A stretch of DNA of 64,000 nucleotides from Enorma phocaeensis (lineage in GTDB: Bacteria; Actinomycetota; Coriobacteriia; Coriobacteriales; Coriobacteriaceae), in NCBI RefSeq assembly GCF_900186505.1, contig NZ_LT891970.1:790451-854450 (forward strand). Direction: 5' to 3'. The notes below the pieces were generated by a model. It was given only the letters and a program-made list of their open reading frames with translations, was not told where the DNA came from and ran no database searches. Positions within the stretch are counted from its first letter, which is position 1, and every line of letters starts with the position of its first letter. Shown one piece after another: positions 17,412 through 26,970 of the stretch. The position numbers and the translations under genes were made by a program.

Positions 17412-20231
17412 CTACTGGGCCTTCCTCTTGCGCAGCACGTAGGCAGCCGCGATGCAGGTGCCACCTGCGGCGCCCAGCACCGTAATGGCGGTGAGGGAAT
17501 TGTCGCCCGTAGCGGTGAGCGTGCCGGAAGCCGGGGGCTCCGCATTCACCGGAGGCTCAGCCGGGCCATCGCCCTCGCCTTCCCACATGAGCACGAACGG
17601 CGAGAAGCCATCGGTAGTGAAGCGGATACCATGCTCGGTATTCTCTACCTCGACGTATGCAGCGGACGAGCTCTCGATCTGGCCGGAAAGCTCGCCGTTG
17701 TTCATGTCGCGGTCGAGGTCGGCGAAATGCACCAGATGGAACTCGGTGTTCTGGTCGGTGCCCGCGGGGTACGGCCAATACACGGTCACGGGATGGTTAG
17801 CCGTGAGGTACACGTTACCGTTGTTGGCGTCCACCAAATCGAGATACTTGGCCTGGTACCACGGGTGCTCAAAGCTGGCGCCTGTCTCGGTGATCACGTC
17901 GAGCGCGCGGTTAGCGAGCTGCTGGGGGTGATCTGCCGCGACGCCGGTGTCATCGCTGTCCGCAAGGTCGTCGAACAGAAGCGACGGTGCGGCGGAGTCG
18001 GTCACGTCGACCTGGCTCTCGTTGATGTAGTAGACCGTACTATCCGGCATGACCGCATAAGCCTTGTCGGGATTCTGAGCGCGGGCAGCAGCGAGCTCCT
18101 CGTTGGAATTGACCACGTCGGTTACCACGTCGTCCTGGTTGCCCGTGACGTAGCGAATATCGAGCACGCCCTCCTGGAGCTCCATGCTGTTGTAGTACTT
18201 CGTGCCCTTGATATCAACTTCGAAGACGACCTGATTCGCGTCGACGAGCTCGGTGTAGAGCTGCATCGTGTACTGCTGGTGCAGAGCGCCTGCCTGGGCG
18301 GGATCGAAGGTGTCGTTGGTGAAGGTGGTGCCGTCCTCAGACGTGAACTGCAGGCGCACGGGCACCGCTTCCTGACCCGGGGCGGGAACGGGCACGATGC
18401 GGTAGATGAACTGACCGTACGCGCTGGAATTGGTCGCGCCGTACTTCACAAGCTTCCAATGAAGCTCGCCGGTCGAGCCGCCGTAACCATTGGTGTAGAT
18501 GGTCATGTAGCTCGAAAGGTCGGCGGCCTCGCCCACCTCGGCGATGTCGGCGTCGGCAAATGCCTGATTGATCTCATCGGGAAGGACGAAGTAGAAGCCC
18601 GGCTCAGGGAGCGAGTTGCTCGCGTCGTAGCTGCCATCGTCCTCGTCGGTGATGACGCCCTCGTATCCCTGGTCGCCACCCATGTAGACGGTGATGTCGG
18701 CAGGATCGACCGCCACGGAGCCAAGGCCATGGGCGGCCTTGAGAGCCAGAGGACCGGTTACCGTAGTGGCCTCGCCCTCGAAAGCGTATTCCTCCGCATG
18801 AACGCCAGCATACGTATCCGCATGGGCCTCCCAGCGAGTAGACGCAGCATCGTCATACCATCCAGTAATGGGATCCGTACAGTCATCGGCTACGCCGCCC
18901 AGACCGACGCCATCAAGAGTCCAATCACCCGTCTGGAATAGCCCCTCAATCCTCGCGTCACCGCGGTTATTGATATCGTCACCAGCATCATCAGCATGGT
19001 TGTTATACAGCTGAATGCCGGTAACACCATCGGGAATGATCACAGTTCCGTCATTGCAGATTCCGCCACCGGTCTGCTTGGCATAGTTGCCCGTGATGAC
19101 AGCGTTTGAAGGCAGAACGAGTGTGCCGCCGTTGTAAATACCACCGCCGTTGGTCGTACGCTCCTGGTTCCCCGTCGCCACAAACTTGACGCCGTCCTCC
19201 ATGGTGAAGGATCCGTAATTCTCCAAACCGTTGTGCCCGTTATTCAGAATGTTGATTGTGGCTCCGGCCTCAACGGTAGTAGTGCCAGACGAGCTGCTCG
19301 CACGGATACCGCCACCGCTCCCCTTGAACGCATTCCCATTTGCATTGATGGTGGAAGTCGAATCCACTGTCATATTGCCGGAATATGTAAAGCCAAACAA
19401 TCCATTGTCCAAGCAATCGACCGTCGAGTTCTGAATGGTCACATTCCCAGCAGAAAGGCCGTGCCCCGCATTGTTCTCATATTTGACCTGAGAGTTAATC
19501 GCGGTAAATGTGCCACCATTTGAACCGTTGCTCGTGCAATTCTGGACGGTGAAAGTCGAGTCTTCAACATAAATCGACGGGCTATTCACGTAGCCGCGGT
19601 TCGTCCCGTCAATAAGGAAGGTGCTACCGCCTGTAACATTGATATTTGCAGCACCGGTGGCATCAAGCTGAATGCCCTGCCCGGCATTCCCCTCAGTGCC
19701 CACACCGAGAATCTCAAACGTGGAGCCATTGCTCACGTTAAGCTCAGAACCCGCGTTCATGTAGAGCGCGTTTCTGGTGCCGGTGGTCCTGCTGTCAAAC
19801 TTAAAGGTCCAATGTGCACCATTGGTCACGTTAATCGTTCCGCTCAGTGAAAGCATGAGCCACGGTGCAGAACCGTCAGAAGTCCATTCGATCGAAACGT
19901 TAGGACCATCGAGCGTTAGCACTCGAGACGGATCGTACAGGCCGAAACACATCCAGCCCTCACCGTTGCTTGTAAGCTGCTTATCAACGGTAATCCTACC
20001 GTTGCCCGTAAAGGTAAGGGTCTTGTTGAAGCCGGTTTCGAGTGTGCAATCCTGCAGCAGCACAATCGTTGATCCCTCAGGAGCCTCTTCAATCGCCTCA
20101 TCCAGCGTCATATATTGTGTGTCGCCAACCTGTGCTACCTCGCCGACCGCATACGCCGGTGTTGTCCATGTGAGGAGCAGCGCGAACAGCATGCCGAACG
20201 CCGCGAGCACCCCCAGGCCTTTTCTTCTCAA
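17412..20231 (-). CDS. Beta-helix surface protein with cell-wall sorting-like tail
   Basis: A 939-residue secreted protein. Start is TTG at 20231, the only usable one because an in-frame TGA lies just upstream; AAGGGG precedes it. The Sec signal (MRRKGLGVLAAFGM...) ends at AYA, about residue 28. Residues 35-440 have many short Asn/Gly/Ser/Thr strands (e.g. GGIYNGGTLVLPSNAVITG, IQNSTVDCLDNGLFG) typical of a right-handed beta-helix. Residues 480-880 look like beta-sandwich modules. The tail LTATGD (905-910), a hydrophobic segment and RKRK resembles a sortase signal with Thr in place of Pro. An adhesin or glycan-binding role is inference. Confidence 0.8.
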   Translation of the reverse strand: MRRKGLGVLAAFGMLFALLLTWTTPAYAVGEVAQVGDTQYMTLDEAIEEAPEGSTIVLLQDCTLETGFNKTLTFTGNGRITVDKQLTSNGEGWMCFGLYDPSRVLTLDGPNVSIEWTSDGSAPWLMLSLSGTINVTNGAHWTFKFDSRTTGTRNALYMNAGSELNVSNGSTFEILGVGTEGNAGQGIQLDATGAANINVTGGSTFLIDGTNRGYVNSPSIYVEDSTFTVQNCTSNGSNGGTFTAINSQVKYENNAGHGLSAGNVTIQNSTVDCLDNGLFGFTYSGNMTVDSTSTINANGNAFKGSGGGIRASSSSGTTTVEAGATINILNNGHNGLENYGSFTMEDGVKFVATGNQERTTNGGGIYNGGTLVLPSNAVITGNYAKQTGGGICNDGTVIIPDGVTGIQLYNNHADDAGDDINNRGDARIEGLFQTGDWTLDGVGLGGVADDCTDPITGWYDDAASTRWEAHADTYAGVHAEEYAFEGEATTVTGPLALKAAHGLGSVAVDPADITVYMGGDQGYEGVITDEDDGSYDASNSLPEPGFYFVLPDEINQAFADADIAEVGEAADLSSYMTIYTNGYGGSTGELHWKLVKYGATNSSAYGQFIYRIVPVPAPGQEAVPVRLQFTSEDGTTFTNDTFDPAQAGALHQQYTMQLYTELVDANQVVFEVDIKGTKYYNSMELQEGVLDIRYVTGNQDDVVTDVVNSNEELAAARAQNPDKAYAVMPDSTVYYINESQVDVTDSAAPSLLFDDLADSDDTGVAADHPQQLANRALDVITETGASFEHPWYQAKYLDLVDANNGNVYLTANHPVTVYWPYPAGTDQNTEFHLVHFADLDRDMNNGELSGQIESSSAAYVEVENTEHGIRFTTDGFSPFVLMWEGEGDGPAEPPVNAEPPASGTLTATGDNSLTAITVLGAAGGTCIAAAYVLRKRKAQ

Positions 20232-20438
20232 CGCAGGTCACCCCTTCATTTCTTTCTCGTTTCCCTCCGCGTAAGAACCGCCTTCGATTGCACTGAGCGC
20301 CGGCGAAGACGGCAGGTGCATGTGGCGCGCTGATCAATTAGCAGACATTTTTAGAGAGGGGTGCTTTAATTCACGATATATGCATGTCGGCATGCTGAGC
20401 AGGGGCGTTGCTACGGGCAGAATCGCGCTGCATCCTGT

Positions 20439-20459
20439 CCAAAAACGTCTACATTTTGG
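20439..20459. other. Short inverted repeat near recombinase gene
   Basis: CCAAAA (20439-20444) and TTTTGG (20454-20459), nine bases apart, in the 273-base spacer between the recombinase stop and the surface protein start. Serine recombinase crossover sites are often imperfect short palindromes of this size, so it is a candidate site, but no second inverted copy was found in the window. Confidence 0.2.
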
Positions 20460-20504
20460 CCGCAGATGGTGCCATGACATCGATGAGCGTTCTGCGCTCG
20501 CATC

Positions 20505-21158
20505 TCATTCCTGAGGCGCATCCTCGCGGACCCATCGAAAAAATGTGGATCGGGGTATGCCGCAGAGCTCGGCGGCCCTCGCACCTGCGACGCGGCCGGA
20601 AAGATACGCCTGACGCATCTCCTCGAAAGCCGCAGGGCGCTCACGGCGCGGCCTCCCAAAGCGCACGCCGCGAGCTCGAGCAGCGGCGATCCCCTCCGCT
20701 TGTCGTTGCCGAATGTTTTCACGCTCTATCTGCGCTACATACGACAGTAGCTGCAGCATCATGTCGGCGATGAACGCACCTGTGATACCGTCGAGCTCGC
20801 GCGTGGTGTCCAGCAACGGCATGTCGAGCACCACGATTCCCACCTGGCGCTCCTTTGAGATGTGCCGCCACTCCTCCAGAATTTCGTTATAGTTGCGGCC
20901 CAGTCTATCGATGCTCTTGATAACAAGCGTATCGCCTGGGCGGAGCTGACGCATGAGCCTGCGATATGCAGGGCGCTGAAAGTTCTTTCCGCTCGCCTGG
21001 TCAGCATAGATGCGCCGCTCATCTACGCCATATTCGCTCAGCGCGTCAAGCTGACGAGCGAGGTTTTGATCTCGAGATGAAACGCGTGCATATCCATAGA
21101 TCGCCCGCTCGCACGCCTCCTGACCCGTCCTTTTCACATTTGGCTTCTTCCGCTGCAT
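20505..21158 (-). CDS. Serine recombinase (resolvase/invertase family)
   Basis: A 217-residue site-specific recombinase starting at ATG 21158 behind AGAGG; an earlier ATG at 21194 is weaker. The catalytic domain (about 20-150) has YGYARVSSRDQNLARQLDAL with the nucleophile Ser, and LVIKSIDRLGRNYNEI carrying the conserved Arg residues. A C-terminal Hin-type HTH reads GARAAELCGIPRSTFFRWVR. Size and layout match small resolvases and invertases. Its position next to a surface-protein gene makes DNA inversion or transposon resolution possible. No transposase or phage gene adjoins it. Confidence 0.88.
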   Translation of the reverse strand: MQRKKPNVKRTGQEACERAIYGYARVSSRDQNLARQLDALSEYGVDERRIYADQASGKNFQRPAYRRLMRQLRPGDTLVIKSIDRLGRNYNEILEEWRHISKERQVGIVVLDMPLLDTTRELDGITGAFIADMMLQLLSYVAQIERENIRQRQAEGIAAARARGVRFGRPRRERPAAFEEMRQAYLSGRVAGARAAELCGIPRSTFFRWVREDAPQE

Positions 21159-21296
21159 ACTGCCTCTTTTCATCGAGCTGGCTAGATGAGACACAGCGTA
21201 GCGTGCGGGTTGTAGGAGGGTTTGCGGGTAGCACTGCCGGGAGTGTGGCGCAGCTTATCAATTCAGAAAGAGAAACTACCATCCGAGACACAAATA

Positions 21297-21327
21297 GGGC
21301 GTCCCTCGCGAATAGGAGGAACGCCCC
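21297..21327 (-). terminator. Terminator after the YqeY-like gene
   Basis: Imperfect inverted repeat GGGCGTCCCTC / GGAGGAACGCCC with a short loop; leftward it runs into TATTTGTGTC. It lies 26 bases after the stop of the gene. Confidence 0.6.
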
Positions 21328-21352
21328 ATAAACGTATTCAAAGCGCGAAGCT

Positions 21353-21796
21353 CTACGCCAAGCGCGCGCCAACCTCCTTGGCTGCGGCAGCCTTATCGAA
21401 GTTGCCGCCGGTTGCCTTGTTGAGCGCGCCCATCACACGACCCATATCCTTTCGCGTGGTGGCACCCACCTCGGCTATGGTCTTTTCGATGAGCTCCACC
21501 AAGGCGTCGCCGGAGAGCTGCGCGGGCAGCAGACTCTCCAGGATCTCGACCTGCTGCGCGAGCGTGTCGGTGCGCTCCTGATCGTTCGCAGCCTTACGGG
21601 ACATCTCAAGCGTCTCGTTCGTCTGCTTGATGAGGCGCTTGATCATGTTGTTGACGTCCTCCTCGGTGGCATCGCGGCGCTCGTTGACCTCGATGTTCTT
21701 CACCTCGCCCATAACCTGGCGGACGATGGAAAGGCGGACCTTGTCCTTCGCCTTCATGGCGGCGACCATCTCGTTGTGCAGCTCTTCGTTTGTCAT
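21353..21796 (-). CDS. YqeY-like (GatB/YqeY domain) protein
   Basis: A 147-residue helical protein of the YqeY family, related to the tRNA-binding tail domain of GatB. It shows the family pattern: N-terminal MTNEELHNEMVAAMKAKDKV, LSIVRQVMGEVKNIEVN, and the C-terminal lobe LLPAQLSGDALVELIEKTI, KDMGRVMGALNKATGG. The molecular role is not settled for the family; amidotransferase-like tRNA handling is often assumed. Ribosome site AGGAGGAG. It may be the downstream partner of the foldase gene. Confidence 0.9.
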   Translation of the reverse strand: MTNEELHNEMVAAMKAKDKVRLSIVRQVMGEVKNIEVNERRDATEEDVNNMIKRLIKQTNETLEMSRKAANDQERTDTLAQQVEILESLLPAQLSGDALVELIEKTIAEVGATTRKDMGRVMGALNKATGGNFDKAAAAKEVGARLA

Positions 21797-21885
21797 ACGC
21801 GTTCTCCTCCTAAAGCCGGTGCGCTGCCAGCGGCGACATTCATCCCCGCCGGCTCACGACCTTGTGGTGCAATTCGTTCCGGCAG

Positions 21886-23163
21886 TTACTCCGCGGCGGC
21901 ATCCCCGGTAGATGAGGCGTCTCCGCTTGCATCGCCCTCGTCGGTCGAGGCGCTCATTGCAAGGTTCATGTCCACGTTGTACGGCACGTCGGCAGGCATC
22001 TCGTTGATCTGCAGGTCTGCCGAGTCGACGTAGTTCTGGAACCACTCGGTATAAGCGGTGCCCTGCTTCTCGGACTTGATGGCATCGCTGAACGTGGTGC
22101 GCAGGTCCTCTGGAATCTGATCGATCGAGGTCACCTCGCCGTCCACGTAGAAGTGATCCGTACACGTGATGATGTGGAAGCCGTACTCAGTCTCCACCAC
22201 GCCGCTCACCTGGCCGGTATCGAGTGCGGAAAGCGCTTCCTGGTAGGCATCCACGAAGGTGGTCTCCTTGTCCCAGCCCACATCGCCGCCATTCTCCGCC
22301 GAGGAATCGTCGGAGTATTCCTTGGCCGCGTCCTCAAAGGAGATCTCTCCGGCATTGATCCGGTCGAGGATGTCCTGCGCCTGCTGACGTGCTTCCTCGC
22401 GCGTGGCGTCGTCGGCATCCTCGGCGACCTCGATCAGGATGTGCGAGGAGCGGCGGGCGTCATTGTAGGTGCTTAGGTTCTCGTTCGCGTAGGCGATGAT
22501 CTCGTCATCCGTGGGATCCTCGACCGGCGCCACGGCGTCGCGAAGCGCCTGCTGCTGGAGCTGGCTTTCGATCATCTGCTTGTAAGAATCCTCGGTATAG
22601 CCCAACTGGGACAGCATGGAGACGAAAGCGTCCTCGGACTCATAGCCGGCGACAGCCTCCTGCCACCTGGCCTCGACTTCCTCATCGCTTACCGTGATGT
22701 TGTTGTCGCGAATTGCCTCGGTTAAGAGGTAATCCTCAGCGATGCTCTGGATCACGCTCTCGCGGTAGCTCTCCGGAGTCTGGTCGTTCTGCGCGAGGTA
22801 TGCCGCCCAGTCCTCGTCGGCATCGCATCCGAGCGACGAACGCGTGCTCATGATCTGGTTGGTAACCGTGTCCTCGGTGATGTTCACCCCGTTGACCGTC
22901 GCGGCGACGCCGCCCGTGAGGTTGTAGGACTCTCCGGACTGCACCTGGTTCAGGATGCCCGAGCATGCAACGCCGGTGACGGAGAGCAGCATCGCCAGGA
23001 TGCCGATGACGACCAGCACGTACTTGACGCCGGTGCCCATCTTGCGCTTCTGCTCGCGTTTGAAGTCGCCCTTGGTCAAAGGCGCCGACGCGCCGCTATG
23101 GGCATTGCGCGAGGGGTGCTTGCCAGCGGACCTACCCTTGCCCTGCTGATTATTGGATGCCAT
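21886..23163 (-). CDS. PrsA/SurA-type foldase (parvulin peptidyl-prolyl isomerase)
   Basis: A 425-residue exported chaperone. The start at ATG 23163 follows GGGAGG; 11 upstream codons are open but lack this site. A 40-residue basic cytoplasmic segment precedes one membrane helix (about 47-67) with a weak lipobox (GVAC), so it is membrane-anchored. A SurA-like N-terminal helical region (about 85-215) is followed by a parvulin domain (238-336) opening with SSHILIEV and closing with TEYGFHIITCTDH. The C-terminal tail is acidic and Ser/Ala-rich. It would fold secreted proteins outside the membrane, such as the large adhesins here. Confidence 0.88.
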   Translation of the reverse strand: MASNNQQGKGRSAGKHPSRNAHSGASAPLTKGDFKREQKRKMGTGVKYVLVVIGILAMLLSVTGVACSGILNQVQSGESYNLTGGVAATVNGVNITEDTVTNQIMSTRSSLGCDADEDWAAYLAQNDQTPESYRESVIQSIAEDYLLTEAIRDNNITVSDEEVEARWQEAVAGYESEDAFVSMLSQLGYTEDSYKQMIESQLQQQALRDAVAPVEDPTDDEIIAYANENLSTYNDARRSSHILIEVAEDADDATREEARQQAQDILDRINAGEISFEDAAKEYSDDSSAENGGDVGWDKETTFVDAYQEALSALDTGQVSGVVETEYGFHIITCTDHFYVDGEVTSIDQIPEDLRTTFSDAIKSEKQGTAYTEWFQNYVDSADLQINEMPADVPYNVDMNLAMSASTDEGDASGDASSTGDAAAE

Positions 23164-23359
23164 AGGGTTACCTCCCATGGTACGTACTCGAATCACACTA
23201 GGCCATATGATACTACGGCCTCTTGCACGCCGGCTGCATGCGACTCGCGCGTACGCAAACCCCCTTATCCTTTCACGCGCGGGGCGCCTTCGTTCTTCAT
23301 CAGGCTACCGAACGCTCGACGCCTCAAAATCCATCAGCCCCGGCGTTGCCTGCCCTCCA

Positions 23360-24337
23360 TCACCTAACGCGAGGAATGCCGTATGCATCGAGCGGGTTCG
23401 TGAAGGCCTGCCTGTTCTCGACGATCTCCATGGTGAAGCGAACCACTTTGACCCCGTTGATGGTGAGACGCGACTCGCGCAGGCGCTCATCGCGGACAGC
23501 ATGAGCAACGCTCCTACCTGCCCGCATCTCCTCGTTGATCAGCTTCTCCTGGCCATCAAGCTCGCCGAACGCAATCGCACGCACTTCATCCATCCAAGCG
23601 AAATCTGTGCGATATTCCTCGCCGTCGATGCAGTCTATGACGTGCACCTGAACCAACGGCTCCTGGAATCCTTCCTCGATCATCACGCCACGCGCAATGG
23701 ACTCCCCGCCGTTCTCGCTCGCCGGGTTCGCGTGCGAGAAGGCCCTGCGCGCGGTCTTGATGCCTCGGATGCCTCTTCCGCACTGCTCGATCACGCTGAG
23801 CATCGCTCCGCGCCCAAGCCCGTAGAAGCGGTCTGCCGAATCCGCAATGGCAAGTGCTTTCGGAAACGTCAGCGAGCACGCGCATTCGAGCGCCGTGGTC
23901 ATCGCATCTGCCGCCGGGACGCCCAGAACCTGCTTTTTCACCCGGATCTCCGGCAGAAAGAGCCCGGACTTGACCGTGAACTCTGGATAGACGAGTGTTT
24001 CACTCTTCCCCTGCACATGAAGCAGGGGCTTCCCTTCTTTTTGAATGTCTGCGTATGAAACATAGAGCCCGTGGAGCACGGCAGCCGTTGTGTGCGTGAA
24101 CATCCAGTCTGGATGAATCTCAGCAAGTGCTCGCGCAAGATGGATGACCTTTTGCTTGGGACCGAGCTTGCGCCAGTACACCGCTCGCACGCAGATCCGC
24201 GGAGCCAGAAATAGGATCTCCCTGTCCCTGCGATGCGCCGCTCGCTGGTCTGCTTGCAAGGTCAACACGAGACAGCGCGCGGCGCACTCCGCTGCATCGA
24301 GCATGCCCGAGAGCCGTATGTCTACCGCATGCGCCAT
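23360..24337 (-). CDS. AbiEi-antitoxin-like protein with DUF559-type nuclease-like C-terminus
   Basis: A 325-residue protein. The middle (about 60-150: FTHTTAAVLHGLYV, then SGLFLPEIRVKKQVLGVPAADAMTTAL in two parts) resembles AbiEi-type antitoxin/promoter-recognition domains found in many Actinobacteria. The C-terminal part (YRTDFAWMDEVRAIAFGELDG, ERLRESRLTINGVKVVRFT) follows the order of a Vsr/DUF559 PD-(D/E)xK fold: acidic residue, then E-x-D-G, then an Arg-rich helix. Here FGELDG provides the acidic site. No partner toxin gene is adjacent. Such single proteins are common in gut Coriobacteriia and have no settled function. Confidence 0.6.
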   Translation of the reverse strand: MAHAVDIRLSGMLDAAECAARCLVLTLQADQRAAHRRDREILFLAPRICVRAVYWRKLGPKQKVIHLARALAEIHPDWMFTHTTAAVLHGLYVSYADIQKEGKPLLHVQGKSETLVYPEFTVKSGLFLPEIRVKKQVLGVPAADAMTTALECACSLTFPKALAIADSADRFYGLGRGAMLSVIEQCGRGIRGIKTARRAFSHANPASENGGESIARGVMIEEGFQEPLVQVHVIDCIDGEEYRTDFAWMDEVRAIAFGELDGQEKLINEEMRAGRSVAHAVRDERLRESRLTINGVKVVRFTMEIVENRQAFTNPLDAYGIPRVR

Positions 24338-24888
24338 CTACCCCACCCTTAGAATCCCGCCCTTGAAATCTATTCGTGGGAACAAGGATAGGCCATTTGA
24401 CCTGCGATGATGTTATCAACAGCTTTCAGCGGTCAAACAGGAATCTTACACAGCAGCTCAAGTCCTCGAGAGCTGCTGCCTGTGGAAAACCTCCGTCGGC
24501 AAGCGGCAGGAAACGGCGGGTGAACGAGCGTTACTCCCCGTACATTCGCAAAACCGTGGATTATGTTGAAAACTATGGCCGAGATTCCCGCTCGCGGGAA
24601 TCGGCAATGCGGCGAGCCCTGAAACGTCCATGTTCCCGCATCTCGAAATGCCGCAAGAAATCGAGATCCCGATTATTGGACGGTTTCGGCCTCCTGGAGG
24701 TCGATTCTGTCCATCCAGCGGGATCTCGAAGAAATGAAGCCAGATCTAGACGCACCGAGATGCGGGCGAATGGCCGTTTTGGAGAAAAACCCCTTTGATC
24801 AGCCGCGCCACCTGGAAGCAAGCGCGTCACCTTAATGCATGCGCATCGTCTGATCTCAAGGCGGACTCTTGCTCCGACTAGATAGTGC
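24338..24888. repeat. Spacer with nested-palindrome element copy A
   Basis: 551 bases without a gene. Positions 24621-24780 hold copy A (reverse orientation) of the dispersed element also seen at 30.5, 38.6 and 38.9 kb. Shared blocks include AAACGTC, ATCGAGATCCC, GGCCTCCTGGAGGTCGATTC, GGGATCTCGA and CGAGATGCGGG. A separate small hairpin GATTCCCGC/GCGGGAATC lies at 24583-24602. The left part has nothing recognisable. Confidence 0.6.
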
Positions 24889-25725
24889 CTACGAGATCGA
24901 GACCGTGCGGTCATCGTTCACGTGGACACGGCCCTCAACGAGCAGCTTTACCACATGAGGATAGAGCTGATGCTCGACCGCGTGAATGGCGGCCTCCAGC
25001 TCGTCCAAGGTCATGCCCTCCTCCACGCGCACCGACTCCTGCGCGATGATGGGCCCCTGGTCGTACACGGCATTAGCAAAGTGCACGGTCACGCCGGTCA
25101 CCTTGACCCCGCGCTCATAGGCATCCTGGATGCCATGCGCACCCTGGAAACTCGGCAGCAGCGCGGGATGGATGTTCACCACGCGGTCGGGCCAGAGCGC
25201 AAGCAACGGTTCATGGACCTTGCGCATATAGCCCGCCATAACGATGTACTCGGCACCGGCGCGCTTGAGCTCCGTGGCGATGACCTCGTCGGCATCCCAT
25301 GGATCGGCATAGATGTCCTTGGAGAGGGCGAGCGTCTGGATGCCGGCATCCGCCGCGCGCTTGAGACCGGCTGCACTCGGGCGGCTCGAGACCACGAGCA
25401 CGATCTCGGCGTTGAGCGAACCGTCCGCGATGCGGTCGATGATGGCCTGCAGATTAGTACCCGACCCGGAGATGAGCACGCCGATCTTGAGCGGAGCGAG
25501 CGCGCCCGTCTCGCGAGCGGCAGCGCGGGCAGCTTGGACCTCGTTGTTTCCCGGCGCAAGCGGACGACGGTCGATCTTGCCCTGCGCGTCAGCAAGCGCG
25601 CGCGAGAGCTCGCCGTCGACATCGCTCGAAAAGAAGAAATCGCGCGGCAGCGCCTCGGGCGGAAGGCCGGCCTCCTCGACCAGCCTACGATACTCGTCGC
25701 TGCTGTTCAGCGGTTTATCGGTCAT
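24889..25725 (-). CDS. purN: Phosphoribosylglycinamide formyltransferase, N-terminally extended
   Basis: PurN formylates GAR with 10-formyl-THF, the third step of purine synthesis. The core begins near residue 79 (KIGVLISGSGTNLQAIID) and has the phosphate-binding GSGTN, the conserved AGYMRKV, and the catalytic NIHPALLPSFQGAHG and VTGVTVHFA. The 278-residue length exceeds the usual ~190-210 because of a 78-residue charged N-terminal extension (MTDKPLNSSDEYRRLVEEAG...) with no known motif. Its start overlaps the end of purM by 11 bases, so the two are coupled. Confidence 0.95.
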   Translation of the reverse strand: MTDKPLNSSDEYRRLVEEAGLPPEALPRDFFFSSDVDGELSRALADAQGKIDRRPLAPGNNEVQAARAAARETGALAPLKIGVLISGSGTNLQAIIDRIADGSLNAEIVLVVSSRPSAAGLKRAADAGIQTLALSKDIYADPWDADEVIATELKRAGAEYIVMAGYMRKVHEPLLALWPDRVVNIHPALLPSFQGAHGIQDAYERGVKVTGVTVHFANAVYDQGPIIAQESVRVEEGMTLDELEAAIHAVEHQLYPHVVKLLVEGRVHVNDDRTVSIS

Positions 25726-26821
25726 CGGAATACCTCACCTCACCGGAGCCGGGCACGCAGGTGCCCACGCGGAACGGATGCTCACCCAGAGCCTCGAGCG
25801 CCGAGGTGATGGAGGCCTCATCCTCGGGAGCGCAGATGATGCACATGCCGACGCCCATGTTGAAGGTCTTGCACGCCTCCGCGGGCGTAAGCCCGGCGTG
25901 CTCGGAGATATAGGTGATGACGGGCGGGACGTCCCAGCCCATCGCGGCGCCGTCGCGCGTGACCACGGCGTCGACGTCCGGCGCGAGCGCGCGGTTGAGA
26001 TTCTCGGTGATGCCACCGCCCGTGATGTGCGCGATCGCGTGGACCTTCGCGCCGCCGCGCAGCAGCTCGAGCACGGGCTTCACGTAGATGCGCGTAGGCT
26101 CGAGCAGGGCGTCGGCAAGCGTCGCACCGCCGAGCTCAGCAAGCGGCTGCTCCAGCTCGGCCTTCTTCGCAGCAGCCTCAGGCGTGCCGGGGACGATGCC
26201 GTCCACACCGATGACCTTGCGCACCAGTGAGTAGCCGTTGGAATGCACGCCGGTCGAGGGCAGGCCGATGATCGCGTCGCCGGCGCAAACGTTCGCCGGG
26301 TCGAGCATCTTGGGCCGATCGACCACGCCCACGGTGAAGCCGGCGAGGTCGTAGTCATCGGGGCGCATGACGCCAGGATGCTCAGCCATCTCGCCGCCCA
26401 CGAGTGCGCAGCCCGCCAGCTTGCAGCCGTCGGCCACGCCCTTCACGATCTTTGCCATGTGGTCGGCCTCGATGTGACCGATGGCGATGTAGTCGAGGAA
26501 GAACAGCGGCTCAGCACCCGAAGCGAGGATGTCGTTCACGCACATGGCGACCAAGTCCTGGCCCACGGTCTCATGCCGGTCGAGAATCTGGGCGAGCACG
26601 AGCTTGGTGCCCACGCCATCGGTGCCCGAGATGAGCACGGGATCGTCCATGTCCTTGAGCGCAGCAGCGGAGAACAGGCCGCCAAAGCCACCGATGCCGC
26701 CGATGACCTCAGAGCGATTGGTGGAGGCGACCATCTGCTTGATCGCATCGACCGCGCGGCCGCCTTCGGCGGTATCCACACCCGCGTCTTCGTACGTTAC
26801 GTGCTTCGGGGTCTCGCTCAT
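25715..26821 (-). CDS. purM: Phosphoribosylformylglycinamidine cyclo-ligase
   Basis: PurM (AIR synthetase) closes the imidazole ring using ATP. The 368-residue protein has the family marks YEDAGVDTAEGGRAVDAIK, GGFGGLFS, SGTDGVGTKL, MCVNDILASGAEPLFFLDY and AHITGGGITENL. Its length is normal. The N-terminal MSETPKHVTYEDAG is preceded by AAAGGACCGCCG. It forms a two-gene unit with purN. Confidence 0.96.
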   Translation of the reverse strand: MSETPKHVTYEDAGVDTAEGGRAVDAIKQMVASTNRSEVIGGIGGFGGLFSAAALKDMDDPVLISGTDGVGTKLVLAQILDRHETVGQDLVAMCVNDILASGAEPLFFLDYIAIGHIEADHMAKIVKGVADGCKLAGCALVGGEMAEHPGVMRPDDYDLAGFTVGVVDRPKMLDPANVCAGDAIIGLPSTGVHSNGYSLVRKVIGVDGIVPGTPEAAAKKAELEQPLAELGGATLADALLEPTRIYVKPVLELLRGGAKVHAIAHITGGGITENLNRALAPDVDAVVTRDGAAMGWDVPPVITYISEHAGLTPAEACKTFNMGVGMCIICAPEDEASITSALEALGEHPFRVGTCVPGSGEVRYSDDR

Positions 26822-26970
26822 CGGCGGTCCTTTCGTGAACGGGTTTTACCTGCTCATGATGATAGCAGGGTATGAGGGCCAACACGACGATGGCCGCATG
26901 CCGCAACACTCAGAACACGACACGTCCAAAGGAGTGTCTCCAGAATCGCGGACAGCCTTTCTGCGCTCCT

